From Parabacteroides johnsonii DSM 18315 (GTDB lineage: Bacteria > Bacteroidota > Bacteroidia > Bacteroidales > Tannerellaceae), in the NCBI RefSeq assembly GCF_025151045.1, contig NZ_CP102285.1:930001-994000 (forward strand): a stretch of 64,000 bases of DNA. The letters are read 5' to 3'. Made by a program: the position numbers and the translations under genes. Below the pieces are notes generated by a model. That model was not told where the DNA came from. It ran no database searches and saw nothing but the letters and a program-made list of their open reading frames with translations. Shown in pieces: positions 54,162 through 61,911 of this stretch (position 1 is the stretch's first letter; every line of letters starts with the position of its first letter).

Positions 54162-54162
54162 G
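54145..54162 (+). repeat. Left inverted repeat of putative invertible segment
   Basis: ACTTATTTGCGAAATAAG overlaps the last codons and stop of the recombinase gene. An exact inverted copy lies at 54573-54590. The arms are themselves nearly palindromic (ACTTATTT / AAATAAGT), so only the GCG centre gives direction. Confidence 0.85.
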
Positions 54163-54572
54163 TGCGATTATACCACAAATACCTGAAAAATAAAGCGTTT
54201 ATTAAATGGGATTACCATAAATAAAACGAACTTTTGGTTTTCTAATACAAAGGAAGAAGATTAATTTTATTAAAACAAACATTTTATCTCGTTACAGATG
54301 GTTTTTTTACGAAATATAAAAGACCAAATGGGGACTTATTGTGTGTTTTTATCTTTGAAAAACAATAATTATCTAAAAAACTTATTTCTGAATGTAACCC
54401 TCCTGAAGCATCTATATTTTTAACAGATTTTACTGTTTATATATACTTTTTGTATCCTCTATAATCAAGCCTTAATTAAGCCTGTATGTTGTAATTATAC
54501 TTTTTGTATTGGTTATTTTACTTCAAAATCTATGATTATTAAGGATAATTTGTCAAAAAAACATAGCCGAAT
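54163..54572. other. Putative invertible promoter segment of the fimbrial operon
   Basis: The 410 bp between the inverted repeats is AT-rich and holds no gene. It contains promoter-like sequences, including TATCTTTG at 54350-54357 pointing right and a 14-bp direct repeat. Inverting it would turn the promoter toward or away from the HU-like and fimbrial genes. This is the usual design of invertible promoters in Bacteroidales, where tyrosine recombinases flip short segments next to surface-structure genes. Confidence 0.75.
54350..54357 (+). promoter_or_regulatory. Candidate -7 element inside the invertible segment
   Basis: TATCTTTG is an exact TAnnTTTG match directed toward the fimbrial genes, with no exact match found in the opposite direction. 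In the orientation given the switch may therefore be on. A matching -33 element is not clear. Confidence 0.4.
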
Positions 54573-54590
54573 CTTATTTCGCAAATAAGT
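54573..54590 (-). repeat. Right inverted repeat of putative invertible segment
   Basis: CTTATTTCGCAAATAAGT is the exact reverse complement of the left repeat at 54145-54162, 60 bp before the HU-like gene. Confidence 0.85.
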
Positions 54591-54649
54591 TGATAAACAA
54601 AGTACACGGGCTATAATATACAGAATGAACCATAAAATAATAGTAATCA

Positions 54650-54955
54650 ATGAATAAACATAGCTTGGTTGAAATTATATCTGATCGACTCAATATGCCA
54701 CATGATCTGGTTTGCAGTGTGATTAATACGTTGGCCGACGTTATTGCAGACAGTCTTTTGGAAGAAGAAAGAGTCGTTATTCAAAACTTCGGAAGTTTCC
54801 GGTTATGGCATCAGGCCAGTCGGCCCGTGCGGAATCCGAAAACCGGAGAACCTATGATTTTCCAGCCACGAAACTCGGTCAAATTCGTCCCGGGGAAGCA
54901 TCTGGTTGACCTGCTGAACCGGCAGGCGGACGATATGGAAAGCGACAAAGCATAA
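54650..54955 (+). CDS. HU/IHF-family DNA-binding protein
   Basis: This 101-residue protein is a small DNA-bending protein of the HU/IHF group: N-terminal helical pair (LVEIISDRLNMPHDLVCSVINTLADVIADSLLEEERVVIQNFGSF) and beta arms (RNPKTGEPMIFQPRNSVKFVPGKHL) with the Pro used to intercalate DNA. It may bend DNA at the invertible element or regulate the fimbrial genes. It is the first gene after the inverted repeats and 23 bp before the DUF3575 gene, so it would be switched with them. Confidence 0.9.
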   Translation: MNKHSLVEIISDRLNMPHDLVCSVINTLADVIADSLLEEERVVIQNFGSFRLWHQASRPVRNPKTGEPMIFQPRNSVKFVPGKHLVDLLNRQADDMESDKA

Positions 54956-54978
54956 ATATAATATAATCGATATATCCA

Positions 54979-55578
54979 ATGAAAATAAACAGACTTGTTT
55001 TGTTTGTGGTTTTGATTTGTACCACATTTGCCTTGAACGCCCAGGAGCAGCACCGGATCGAAGATAAAGGAGCCGTCGTAGGTGTCAAAACCAATATTCC
55101 TTATTGGGGAACGGCAACATTCAATGCCGGAGTAGAAGTGCGGCTGGCTAAAAAATGGACGTTGGAACTGGAAGCCGGGTTGAACCCTTTCGATGGAAAA
55201 AAGGATGACGGCAGTTACGGACGTTCATTGAAACACTTGCGTCTGCATCCGGAACTGCGCTATTGGTTCTGTGAAAGTTTTCATAAACATTTTCTCGGTT
55301 TGCATATCCCATATTTGCTGTACAACGTGTCGGACGTGAAGTTGCTCGGAGTGGAAAACGAGCGTTCGCAAGGCTGGGGGACGGGTGTCGGCGTCAGCTA
55401 CGGATACCAGTGGCTGCTGTCGAAACATTGGAATCTGGAAGCGACTGTCGGTGTGGGATACCTCTATCTGGATTACGACAAATATCCCTGTGCCAACTGC
55501 GGGTCCAAGATCGAAAGCGGGCACAAACATTATTTCGGTTCGACGCAGGCCGCCATCAGTATCATGTATTTATTCTAA
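54979..55578 (+). CDS. DUF3575 outer-membrane-type protein of the fimbrial operon
   Basis: The 199-residue protein has a signal peptide (LVLFVVLICTTFALNAQ). After it come KTNIPYWGTATFNAGVEVRLAKKWTLELEAGLNPF and SYGYQWLLSKHWNLEATVGVGYLYLDYDKY, the pattern of DUF3575, a small beta-barrel-like outer-membrane protein found in Mfa/Fim-type loci. Its function is not known; it may help anchor or assemble the fimbria. Spacing to neighbours (12 bp to the next gene) supports an operon. Confidence 0.85.
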   Translation: MKINRLVLFVVLICTTFALNAQEQHRIEDKGAVVGVKTNIPYWGTATFNAGVEVRLAKKWTLELEAGLNPFDGKKDDGSYGRSLKHLRLHPELRYWFCESFHKHFLGLHIPYLLYNVSDVKLLGVENERSQGWGTGVGVSYGYQWLLSKHWNLEATVGVGYLYLDYDKYPCANCGSKIESGHKHYFGSTQAAISIMYLF

Positions 55579-55590
55579 ACGAACTCCCTT

Positions 55591-57039
55591 ATGAAACGCA
55601 TACTAACGACAACTGGTCTTTTTTTAGGAGCTTGTTTTCTGCTTTCCGCACAGGAAACGGGAAATAACCGCTTGGTCATAGAAAGAAAAATGGTGGAACG
55701 CGCCGATTCCTGGCTGGTAGTAGACATGACGGTGGACTTGAGTTCGCTGAAAGTCGCTTCAGACCGCTCCATTCAGTATCTCCCAACTGTTCGTCGCGGC
55801 GACAGCCTGGCGGTACTTCCACCATTGATCGTAAACGGCCGTGCACGCCATATCCTTTATGAACGGATGGATCGCGACCGGATGGAAAACAATGAGTTCG
55901 AGGTCTATCGCAAGAACGGGACGGAGCAGCGCATGGACTATCACGCCCGTGTGGAGTTTCGCGACTGGATGAAGAAATCCGAATTGGTGATGGCGATCGA
56001 TACGTGCGGCTGCGGCTGGGAAGCGATCGGCAACGGCGAGGCGAGCCTGTTCCCGATCAACATCGGCGAACCGTTCGTTTTGGCCCCTCTCATGGCCTAT
56101 ATCACCCCCGAAGCCGAGGCGGTCAAAGTGCGTGCCAAAGAGGGGAGCGCCTATCTGGACTTCCCGGTGAACAAGATCGAGATCTATCCTGAATATCGCA
56201 ACAATCCGTTGGAACTGAAAAAGATCCGTGAGACGATCGAATCGGTGCGCAACGACAAATATGCCACGATTACGGAAGTCAGCATCAAGGGGTATGCCTC
56301 TCCCGAAGGCAGTTATGCCAACAACGCCTATTTGGCGGAACACCGTGCAAAGGCTTTGTCGGGCTACGTGCAGGGGCTGTATGACTTCGGCAGTGCGAAG
56401 ATGATGATCGATTTCGAGCCGGAAGATTGGGCGGGCCTTGAAAAACGCCTCCAGACGATCGATGTCGAAGCGAAAGACGAACTGCTCGCTGTCGTCCGTG
56501 CCGACGAACCAAAGGATCTGGACAAAAAGGAATGGAAGCTGAGACAGGTGGCGGGCGGTGCTCCTTACAGATATATACTGCAAACGGTCTATCCGGCTTT
56601 GCGCCATTCGGACTATGTGGTGCAATATAAGATTCGCAACTTCACGGCCGACGAGGCGAAAGAGTTGCTTTATAGCGACCCGAAGCAGTTGAGCCTGAAC
56701 GAAATGTTCCAGGTGGCGCAGACCTACGAACCGGGCAGTGACGCCTTCTGCGAAGTGTTCGAAATAGCTGTCCGTATGTTCCCGGACGATCCGGTGTCGA
56801 ACCTGAACGCCGCCAACACGGCGTTGCAATTGGGCCGTATCGACCAGGCACGTCGTTACCTGGCCAAAGCCCCGGATTCTCCCCAGAAACGTCTGGCCGA
56901 GGCTGTCGCCCTGCTTTTGGAAGGAAACCTCGATGATGCCGAAACCATTTTCCGTGCGCTCGAAAACGAACCTTCGGTCAAGGAACAGGCAATTTATAAC
57001 CAACAACAAGTAAAACAAAAAAGGGAAGAGTTAAACTAA
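55591..57039 (+). CDS. DUF3868/OmpA-like fimbrial assembly-associated protein
   Basis: The 482-residue protein has a signal peptide (GACFLLSAQ), an N-terminal DUF3868 domain (about 25-110, VERADSWLVVDMTVDLSSLKV), an OmpA-like domain (about 190-310, TEVSIKGYASPEGSYANNAYLAEHRAKALSGYV) that may bind peptidoglycan, and C-terminal TPR-like helices (about 360-480). Such proteins lie upstream of the Mfa1-type fimbrillin gene in Bacteroidales and probably support assembly or anchoring. Exact role is unknown. Confidence 0.85.
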   Translation: MKRILTTTGLFLGACFLLSAQETGNNRLVIERKMVERADSWLVVDMTVDLSSLKVASDRSIQYLPTVRRGDSLAVLPPLIVNGRARHILYERMDRDRMENNEFEVYRKNGTEQRMDYHARVEFRDWMKKSELVMAIDTCGCGWEAIGNGEASLFPINIGEPFVLAPLMAYITPEAEAVKVRAKEGSAYLDFPVNKIEIYPEYRNNPLELKKIRETIESVRNDKYATITEVSIKGYASPEGSYANNAYLAEHRAKALSGYVQGLYDFGSAKMMIDFEPEDWAGLEKRLQTIDVEAKDELLAVVRADEPKDLDKKEWKLRQVAGGAPYRYILQTVYPALRHSDYVVQYKIRNFTADEAKELLYSDPKQLSLNEMFQVAQTYEPGSDAFCEVFEIAVRMFPDDPVSNLNAANTALQLGRIDQARRYLAKAPDSPQKRLAEAVALLLEGNLDDAETIFRALENEPSVKEQAIYNQQQVKQKREELN

Positions 57040-57093
57040 ATCTATTTTGATTCTGGCTCTTTAATTATTAATCATTAAAAACACTTTTAGAGT

Positions 57094-59073
57094 ATGAAAG
57101 TAAAAAATTACTTATGGACACTCGCAGCAGCATTGACGCTGGTAGGGTGTAGTGACGATCTGGAGACCCAAAAGGGGGGACCGGAGGAAGGAACTGAGCA
57201 GGCTAAAGGAGAGTACTATCTCTACTTTTCCTTGGATACACCGGAAACTAAAGCCAGTGATAATCCTACAGGTGGTGAAGAAGGTGACGGTAACGAAGCT
57301 GGTACGTATGCGGAAAACTATGTAGAGAATGTAGCTCTGTTTTTTGTAGAACGGACTAAGGGTATTCAGGATGCAGGGGCTAAAATTGTTGGAAAACTGT
57401 TTATTGGTGAAGACGAATTGACGCATCCGGAAGAAACTGCGGCAACAACCAATTATGTCAAAACGATAGAACCTATTTTGATCTCGGAGAAGTACTATAG
57501 CGTTATAAAAGATGAAATTGATAAAAAAAATACTCCGAGATATGCGGTTCTTGCTATTACTAACTTGGCTGATGGAGATCAAAATGCTTTTTATGCAAAG
57601 ATTACAGAAGGAACAAGTACTGTTAAAGACTTACAAGATGCTGTTATCGCAGAGGGTAAGACTAACAGCAACGGCGAAAAAGGATCTTTTGTCATGTCTT
57701 CATCTGGCGAAAGTTATGTCACTTTCGACCAATATAATAATAGCAAAGAATCTCCGGCAAGGTTGTCTGTAACAGTGGAACGTCTTTCTGCACGAATTGA
57801 CTTTAAGGCTACACTTGTTAATGAACAGAAAGAGGCTAATGTCTATCCGATTTATGCAAAAGATAAGGATGGAAATACGGATAAGAAAAACCAAATAGCA
57901 TCTGTACAATTAACAGAAATGGCAGTTGTAAATCAGTTTAAGGGAAATGTTTATGACTTTAAGAGAGTATCTGCTGGCGTAAATACTAATATGATTGAAT
58001 GGTTAGGTGATGAAATGCCTATTGCAGGGGTACAGAAAAATTATGTGTTAGACTATGATTTCAAGAAGAAGACAATTGAAGCTGATGGTTCTGTAAGCAT
58101 GAATTTGGAAGCTAGATCTATAATTTATAAAAATCCTGTTTTTGCTCGTGATACGAAAACGTATCCTACTTTGGCTGCCTACTGGGGGGAATATTTCAGT
58201 ACAGGTAATGTTTATACTTTGACTGATGAGACTACTTATGAACGTGCTATGTATGTAAATGAAAATACAACAATTGCTGAAGCACAGAAAAATGGTTATT
58301 CAACAGGTGTTGTTTTCAAAGGTACTGCTACAATCTTAAAGGCTTACGAGAGAAAATTCGCTACAACATCACATGAAGAGGCGTATGTTGAAAAAATAGC
58401 TTGGTCAACTGAGGACTTGAAGGAGGACGATCTTGTATATATGTATAAAGGAATGCCTTATAAAGATCTTGAATCCATTCAACAACTTTTTGTTCAAAAA
58501 CCAATGGGTGGAGAACTGGAAGGTGACGCTGTAGATAAAACTGCGACCGGTTGGGACTTTGCTGGAGAGGCCGGTGTAAAGGCTGTAGCTGAAATTAACT
58601 CTTTGGCTGAATTGGAAACTTATAAGGGATATTTTGCTTCTACGGATTTAGGCTATAGAAAGTATTTGGATGAAAAGTATGCAGAGTTAAAAAAGATTGC
58701 AGATGCAACCACGATCAACTGGGACGAGGTACAGGCTTACATTTCTTGGCAAACTTATAAGGATGATAAGTTATCATCTGAAGAGAACTTGAATAATCTT
58801 TATGATATTAAACAAGGAACTGTTACGGCTGTAGATTGTTATTACCCTTATTGGATCAGACACTCTAATAATATGGTTTCGTATGCTATGGGCATTATGG
58901 AATTCGGTATTGTCCGCAATAATATCTATAAGTTGTCAGTAAAAAGCTTGAATGGCTTTGGTATTACAGAGTTGGATCCTGATACTCCAGATGAGGATGT
59001 TGAATTATATTTGGAGGTAGATCTTTATGTTGAAGACTGGGTACTCCGCTACAACGAAGACATCGAACTCTAA
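57094..59073 (+). CDS. Mfa1-type major fimbrial subunit
   Basis: The 659-residue lipoprotein has a lipobox (LTLVGCSDDLE), an N-terminal fimbrillin domain with the ASDNPTGG region often cut by gingipain-like proteases in relatives, and a C-terminal strand YLEVDLYVEDWVLRYNEDIEL. It fits the Mfa1/FimA type V pilin family, which polymerises by strand exchange after lipoprotein transport to the surface. It is longer than Mfa1 of P. gingivalis (about 560). The gene is AT-rich compared with the assembly genes upstream. A short hairpin-rich element follows, before the Mfa2-type gene. Confidence 0.85.
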   Translation: MKVKNYLWTLAAALTLVGCSDDLETQKGGPEEGTEQAKGEYYLYFSLDTPETKASDNPTGGEEGDGNEAGTYAENYVENVALFFVERTKGIQDAGAKIVGKLFIGEDELTHPEETAATTNYVKTIEPILISEKYYSVIKDEIDKKNTPRYAVLAITNLADGDQNAFYAKITEGTSTVKDLQDAVIAEGKTNSNGEKGSFVMSSSGESYVTFDQYNNSKESPARLSVTVERLSARIDFKATLVNEQKEANVYPIYAKDKDGNTDKKNQIASVQLTEMAVVNQFKGNVYDFKRVSAGVNTNMIEWLGDEMPIAGVQKNYVLDYDFKKKTIEADGSVSMNLEARSIIYKNPVFARDTKTYPTLAAYWGEYFSTGNVYTLTDETTYERAMYVNENTTIAEAQKNGYSTGVVFKGTATILKAYERKFATTSHEEAYVEKIAWSTEDLKEDDLVYMYKGMPYKDLESIQQLFVQKPMGGELEGDAVDKTATGWDFAGEAGVKAVAEINSLAELETYKGYFASTDLGYRKYLDEKYAELKKIADATTINWDEVQAYISWQTYKDDKLSSEENLNNLYDIKQGTVTAVDCYYPYWIRHSNNMVSYAMGIMEFGIVRNNIYKLSVKSLNGFGITELDPDTPDEDVELYLEVDLYVEDWVLRYNEDIEL

Positions 59074-59090
59074 TAATTAACAAAAGATGA

Positions 59091-59232
59091 GAGTGTGTCA
59101 AAACTATCCTGTTCCCGCGCTTGACGCGGGATCGCATTAAAGCCAGTCATATAACCATCTGATTGATAAAGCTTGCTTTTTTTGCGGCCCCGCGAGGGGC
59201 GCGGGGACAAAGGGATTTTGACACACCCGCTC
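59091..59232. repeat. Hairpin-rich, MITE-like element between Mfa1- and Mfa2-type genes
   Basis: About 140 bp flanked by 11-bp inverted ends GTGTGTCAAAA (59093-59103) and TTTTGACACAC (59216-59226). Inside are GC-rich hairpins, CCCGCG / CGCGGG around 59114-59130 and another in the CCCCGCGAGGGGCGCGGGG stretch near 59188. No protein is coded. It may be a small dispersed palindromic element or an intercistronic hairpin that reduces transcription past the major subunit gene. Confidence 0.6.
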
Positions 59233-59276
59233 TTTTCCTTTTAAAATGAAAAACAGATTTTAAAACAAAGAATAAT

Positions 59277-60380
59277 ATGAACAGTTTTTTCCATAAACTA
59301 TCTGTATGCCTTGGTGTGCAGTGCTTGTTGTTGGCCACTTCATGTGATTATATGTATGACGACGATCTGCCCCCTTGCGATTACCACCTTCGCTTCGTCT
59401 ACGACTATAATATGAAGTTTGCGGACGCCTTCCAGAAAGAGGTGGAACATGCCACGCTGTTTATTTTCGACCAGTCAGGCGTTTTCCTGCAAAAACGGCA
59501 GATAGAAGGGGAAGAACTGAAACGCAACCGGATCGACCTGCCGCTCGATCCCGGCACCTACCAGCTCGTCACCTGGGCAGGGCTTTGCGACGACTGCAAC
59601 CGGTGCAGCGAGATGCACCCCGGCACCTCGACCCTCGAGGATCTCTGCGTACGCACGCAATGTGACGAAAACCGCAACAACCCGAACGAGCTGTGCGGCC
59701 TTTGGCATGCCCTCGACACTTTGACCATCGAAAAAGACCAGACCGGCGAAAAAATCGTCAACTTGGCAAAAAATACAAACAAAGTTCGTCTGATCCTCCA
59801 GGACGCGAACGGCGAAAGCCTGAATGTCGACGACTTTGATTTCTCCATCACGGCAGACAACGGCCACATGCACCATAAGAACCAACTGATGGACGACGAC
59901 AGCATCACCTACCTGCCTTACCTCCGCGAAAACGTGGAAGTCGGCGCCGTCTCGTCCTACGACGGCCTGCCCTCGCAGAAAGTGGCCCTCGCCGAACTCA
60001 ACACCATGCGCCTGATGGCAGACGAAAACTATCGTCTGCTGGTCACCTACAAAAAACAGAAAGCCCCGGTCCTGAACGTCAACCTGAATGCCTATCTGGC
60101 CCTTACGAAGATGCTCGAACATTCGGACATGAGCGACCAGGAGTTCCTCGACCGTCAGGACCAGTATGCCTTGGTGCTTTTCCTCGCACGGCAGGATTGC
60201 CCGGAATGTCCTGATCCCGACCCAGATCCTGATCCTGATCCAGATCCAGATCCTGACCCAGATCCCGATCCTGATCCTGATCCCGACCCTGATCCCGACC
60301 CGACGCCCGACTACATCTATATGTGCATCGGCGTAGAAGTCAACGACTGGGTGATCCGCAACAACGATACAGATTTATAA
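59277..60380 (+). CDS. FimB/Mfa2-type fimbrial subunit with Pro-Asp repeat
   Basis: The 367-residue lipoprotein (lipobox LLATSC) has the Mfa2/FimB pattern: DDDLPPCDYHLRFVYDYNMKFADAF near the N-terminus and YQLVTWAGLCDD in the middle. In P. gingivalis Mfa2 anchors the Mfa1 fimbria to the outer membrane. Before the end lies a run of 15 Pro-Asp pairs (residues 312-341), followed by the C-terminal strand IGVEVNDWVIRNNDTDL, which resembles that of the major subunit. The repeat is unusual and probably variable in length between strains. Confidence 0.85.
   Translation: MNSFFHKLSVCLGVQCLLLATSCDYMYDDDLPPCDYHLRFVYDYNMKFADAFQKEVEHATLFIFDQSGVFLQKRQIEGEELKRNRIDLPLDPGTYQLVTWAGLCDDCNRCSEMHPGTSTLEDLCVRTQCDENRNNPNELCGLWHALDTLTIEKDQTGEKIVNLAKNTNKVRLILQDANGESLNVDDFDFSITADNGHMHHKNQLMDDDSITYLPYLRENVEVGAVSSYDGLPSQKVALAELNTMRLMADENYRLLVTYKKQKAPVLNVNLNAYLALTKMLEHSDMSDQEFLDRQDQYALVLFLARQDCPECPDPDPDPDPDPDPDPDPDPDPDPDPDPDPDPTPDYIYMCIGVEVNDWVIRNNDTDL
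60210..60299 (+). repeat. Hexanucleotide repeat encoding (Pro-Asp)15
   Basis: Fifteen 6-bp units of the form CCNGAY code for Pro-Asp pairs inside the Mfa2-type gene. Gain or loss of one unit keeps the frame. Confidence 0.9.
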
Positions 60381-60402
60381 CCCCCTATATAAGGTCAGAC
60401 CT

Positions 60403-61887
60403 ATGAAGACATACTATTTATTAATTCATATATTACTCCTTTCGGCCGTGTGCGCCTCCTGCTCCAAAGAGGAAGGAGGCAACACGCCGGAACCGGAACT
60501 CCCCGCCACTCCCAAACTCAGCATCGAGCTGAACAGCCGGGATATTGCGACGAAAGCGGATGATGATTATACACCGACAAAAGAGCTTGAAGGGATCTAC
60601 GATTATTACATCTATGTCGTCGATGCCGCAACCAACCAAGTGGAAGCAGCCGTTAGCGGAACAGCGCAATCTGTTGACAAAGTTTCGGTCGATGATATCG
60701 AAGTAGAGGAAGGCAAAAAATATGTTTTTGCTTTTGCCAATTTAAAGCGGATAGAAAGTGATCCTATCATAACCGATATTCTTAAATTAACAGAAGGAGC
60801 CTCGGCATACGGAATCCTGTCCAATGATCAAACAACACAAGCAGTCAGTTTTTTCGCCGGGAAGGAGACGAATCCGCTTTTGGTGGATGGAACACACCAT
60901 ATCCCGATGAGTGCATTGATGGATTCCACAGAAGTATCTGCGAAAGAGAGAGGATATGTGAAATTGGACCTATACCGAATGTTTGCAAAAATAGAATTCG
61001 AGTTCACGAACAAATATGAAGGTGAAGTCGTAATCGAAGAAATCAAGATGGACGGATTCCAGAATGGTAACGTCTATCTGATGCCGCATAAGTTTTTCCC
61101 GGCGATGGAAACTGAAATGGAAAAGGATGGTGTCGGTAATTATAAAGCCCAAGATAAACGAGACTATGCACCTTTCCTTCCTTCGGGTTCGTATGGGGAG
61201 ATTGTACAACCTATCGTGTTGAACGGCGAAACTATAACGTTAGATGCAGCACCGAAAAAAATGGAAGGAAGCACACCTACTTATCCAAAAAGTTCCGGCC
61301 ATATTTATTATGTCAACGAAACCGACCTGGCAACAACACGGGAGCAGACACCCTCAACTCGTTTCCAAATATCATTATTAATGACGATGGACGATGAGAA
61401 GGTTACGAAACCGATCTCTTTGCCCAACCACACCTATATCCGCCGTAACGACCACATGATCATCCCGATCACCATTAGCGACTACACCTTTGAACTGGCC
61501 GTCGGCAACAGCCGTGCCCCGATTGCCGGCTATCCCGACTATATGCAAGCAGGTGTAGCAGACGATTTCACCTGCACACTGGAATATGCCGGCAAGACAG
61601 AGCTGTTTTTCAATTTGCGGGATGTGACAGGAAAGTTGGTTGAGGGGCTGACCGAGAAGGATTATGACCTCACGTTGGTGGACGATCCGAACGGCCTGAT
61701 CGCCAAAGATAGCGATGGCCAACCGGACCTCACACTCGAGTCCGTTGGCGATGGCACAGGCACTATCACAACGACGATCACAAACGCTTACGGAACAGCC
61801 ATCCTGTCCCTGAAAATCAAACTGTTAGACCGTACCCTAAGCTACACAATCTACCTTGTACGTGAACGGGAAAACACAGGAAATTAA
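60403..61887 (+). CDS. Fimbrillin-like minor subunit lipoprotein
   Basis: The 494-residue lipoprotein has a lipobox (SAVCASCSKEE). The N-terminal half has the fimbrillin pattern YDYYIYVVDAATNQVEAAV, KKYVFAFANLKRI and YRMFAKIEFEFTNKYEG; the middle ends with NHTYIRRNDHMIIPITISDYTFEL, like the last strands of Mfa/Fim subunits, and then about 120 further beta-rich residues follow. It could be an accessory or near-tip subunit. The exact role is not known. It starts 22 bp after the Mfa2-type gene. Confidence 0.75.
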   Translation: MKTYYLLIHILLLSAVCASCSKEEGGNTPEPELPATPKLSIELNSRDIATKADDDYTPTKELEGIYDYYIYVVDAATNQVEAAVSGTAQSVDKVSVDDIEVEEGKKYVFAFANLKRIESDPIITDILKLTEGASAYGILSNDQTTQAVSFFAGKETNPLLVDGTHHIPMSALMDSTEVSAKERGYVKLDLYRMFAKIEFEFTNKYEGEVVIEEIKMDGFQNGNVYLMPHKFFPAMETEMEKDGVGNYKAQDKRDYAPFLPSGSYGEIVQPIVLNGETITLDAAPKKMEGSTPTYPKSSGHIYYVNETDLATTREQTPSTRFQISLLMTMDDEKVTKPISLPNHTYIRRNDHMIIPITISDYTFELAVGNSRAPIAGYPDYMQAGVADDFTCTLEYAGKTELFFNLRDVTGKLVEGLTEKDYDLTLVDDPNGLIAKDSDGQPDLTLESVGDGTGTITTTITNAYGTAILSLKIKLLDRTLSYTIYLVRERENTGN

Positions 61888-61911
61888 TAACATGAATTTA
61901 TACGCACATAT

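Noticed and set aside
54145-54590. The two repeats considered as attachment sites of an integrated element
   Set aside because: They are inverted, not direct, and enclose only 410 bp without genes, so excision of an element does not fit; inversion fits better.
55759-57018. 419-codon minus-strand open frame
   Set aside because: It is fully antisense to the DUF3868/OmpA-like gene, which has a signal peptide and recognised domains; it arises from GC-rich codon use.
59475-60122. 215-codon minus-strand open frame
   Set aside because: It lies opposite the Mfa2-type gene and shows no domain or signal; a shadow frame.
60210-60299. Repeat considered as a possible CRISPR or VNTR outside genes
   Set aside because: Units are 6 bp, contiguous and in frame inside a coding region; no spacers, so it is a coding repeat.
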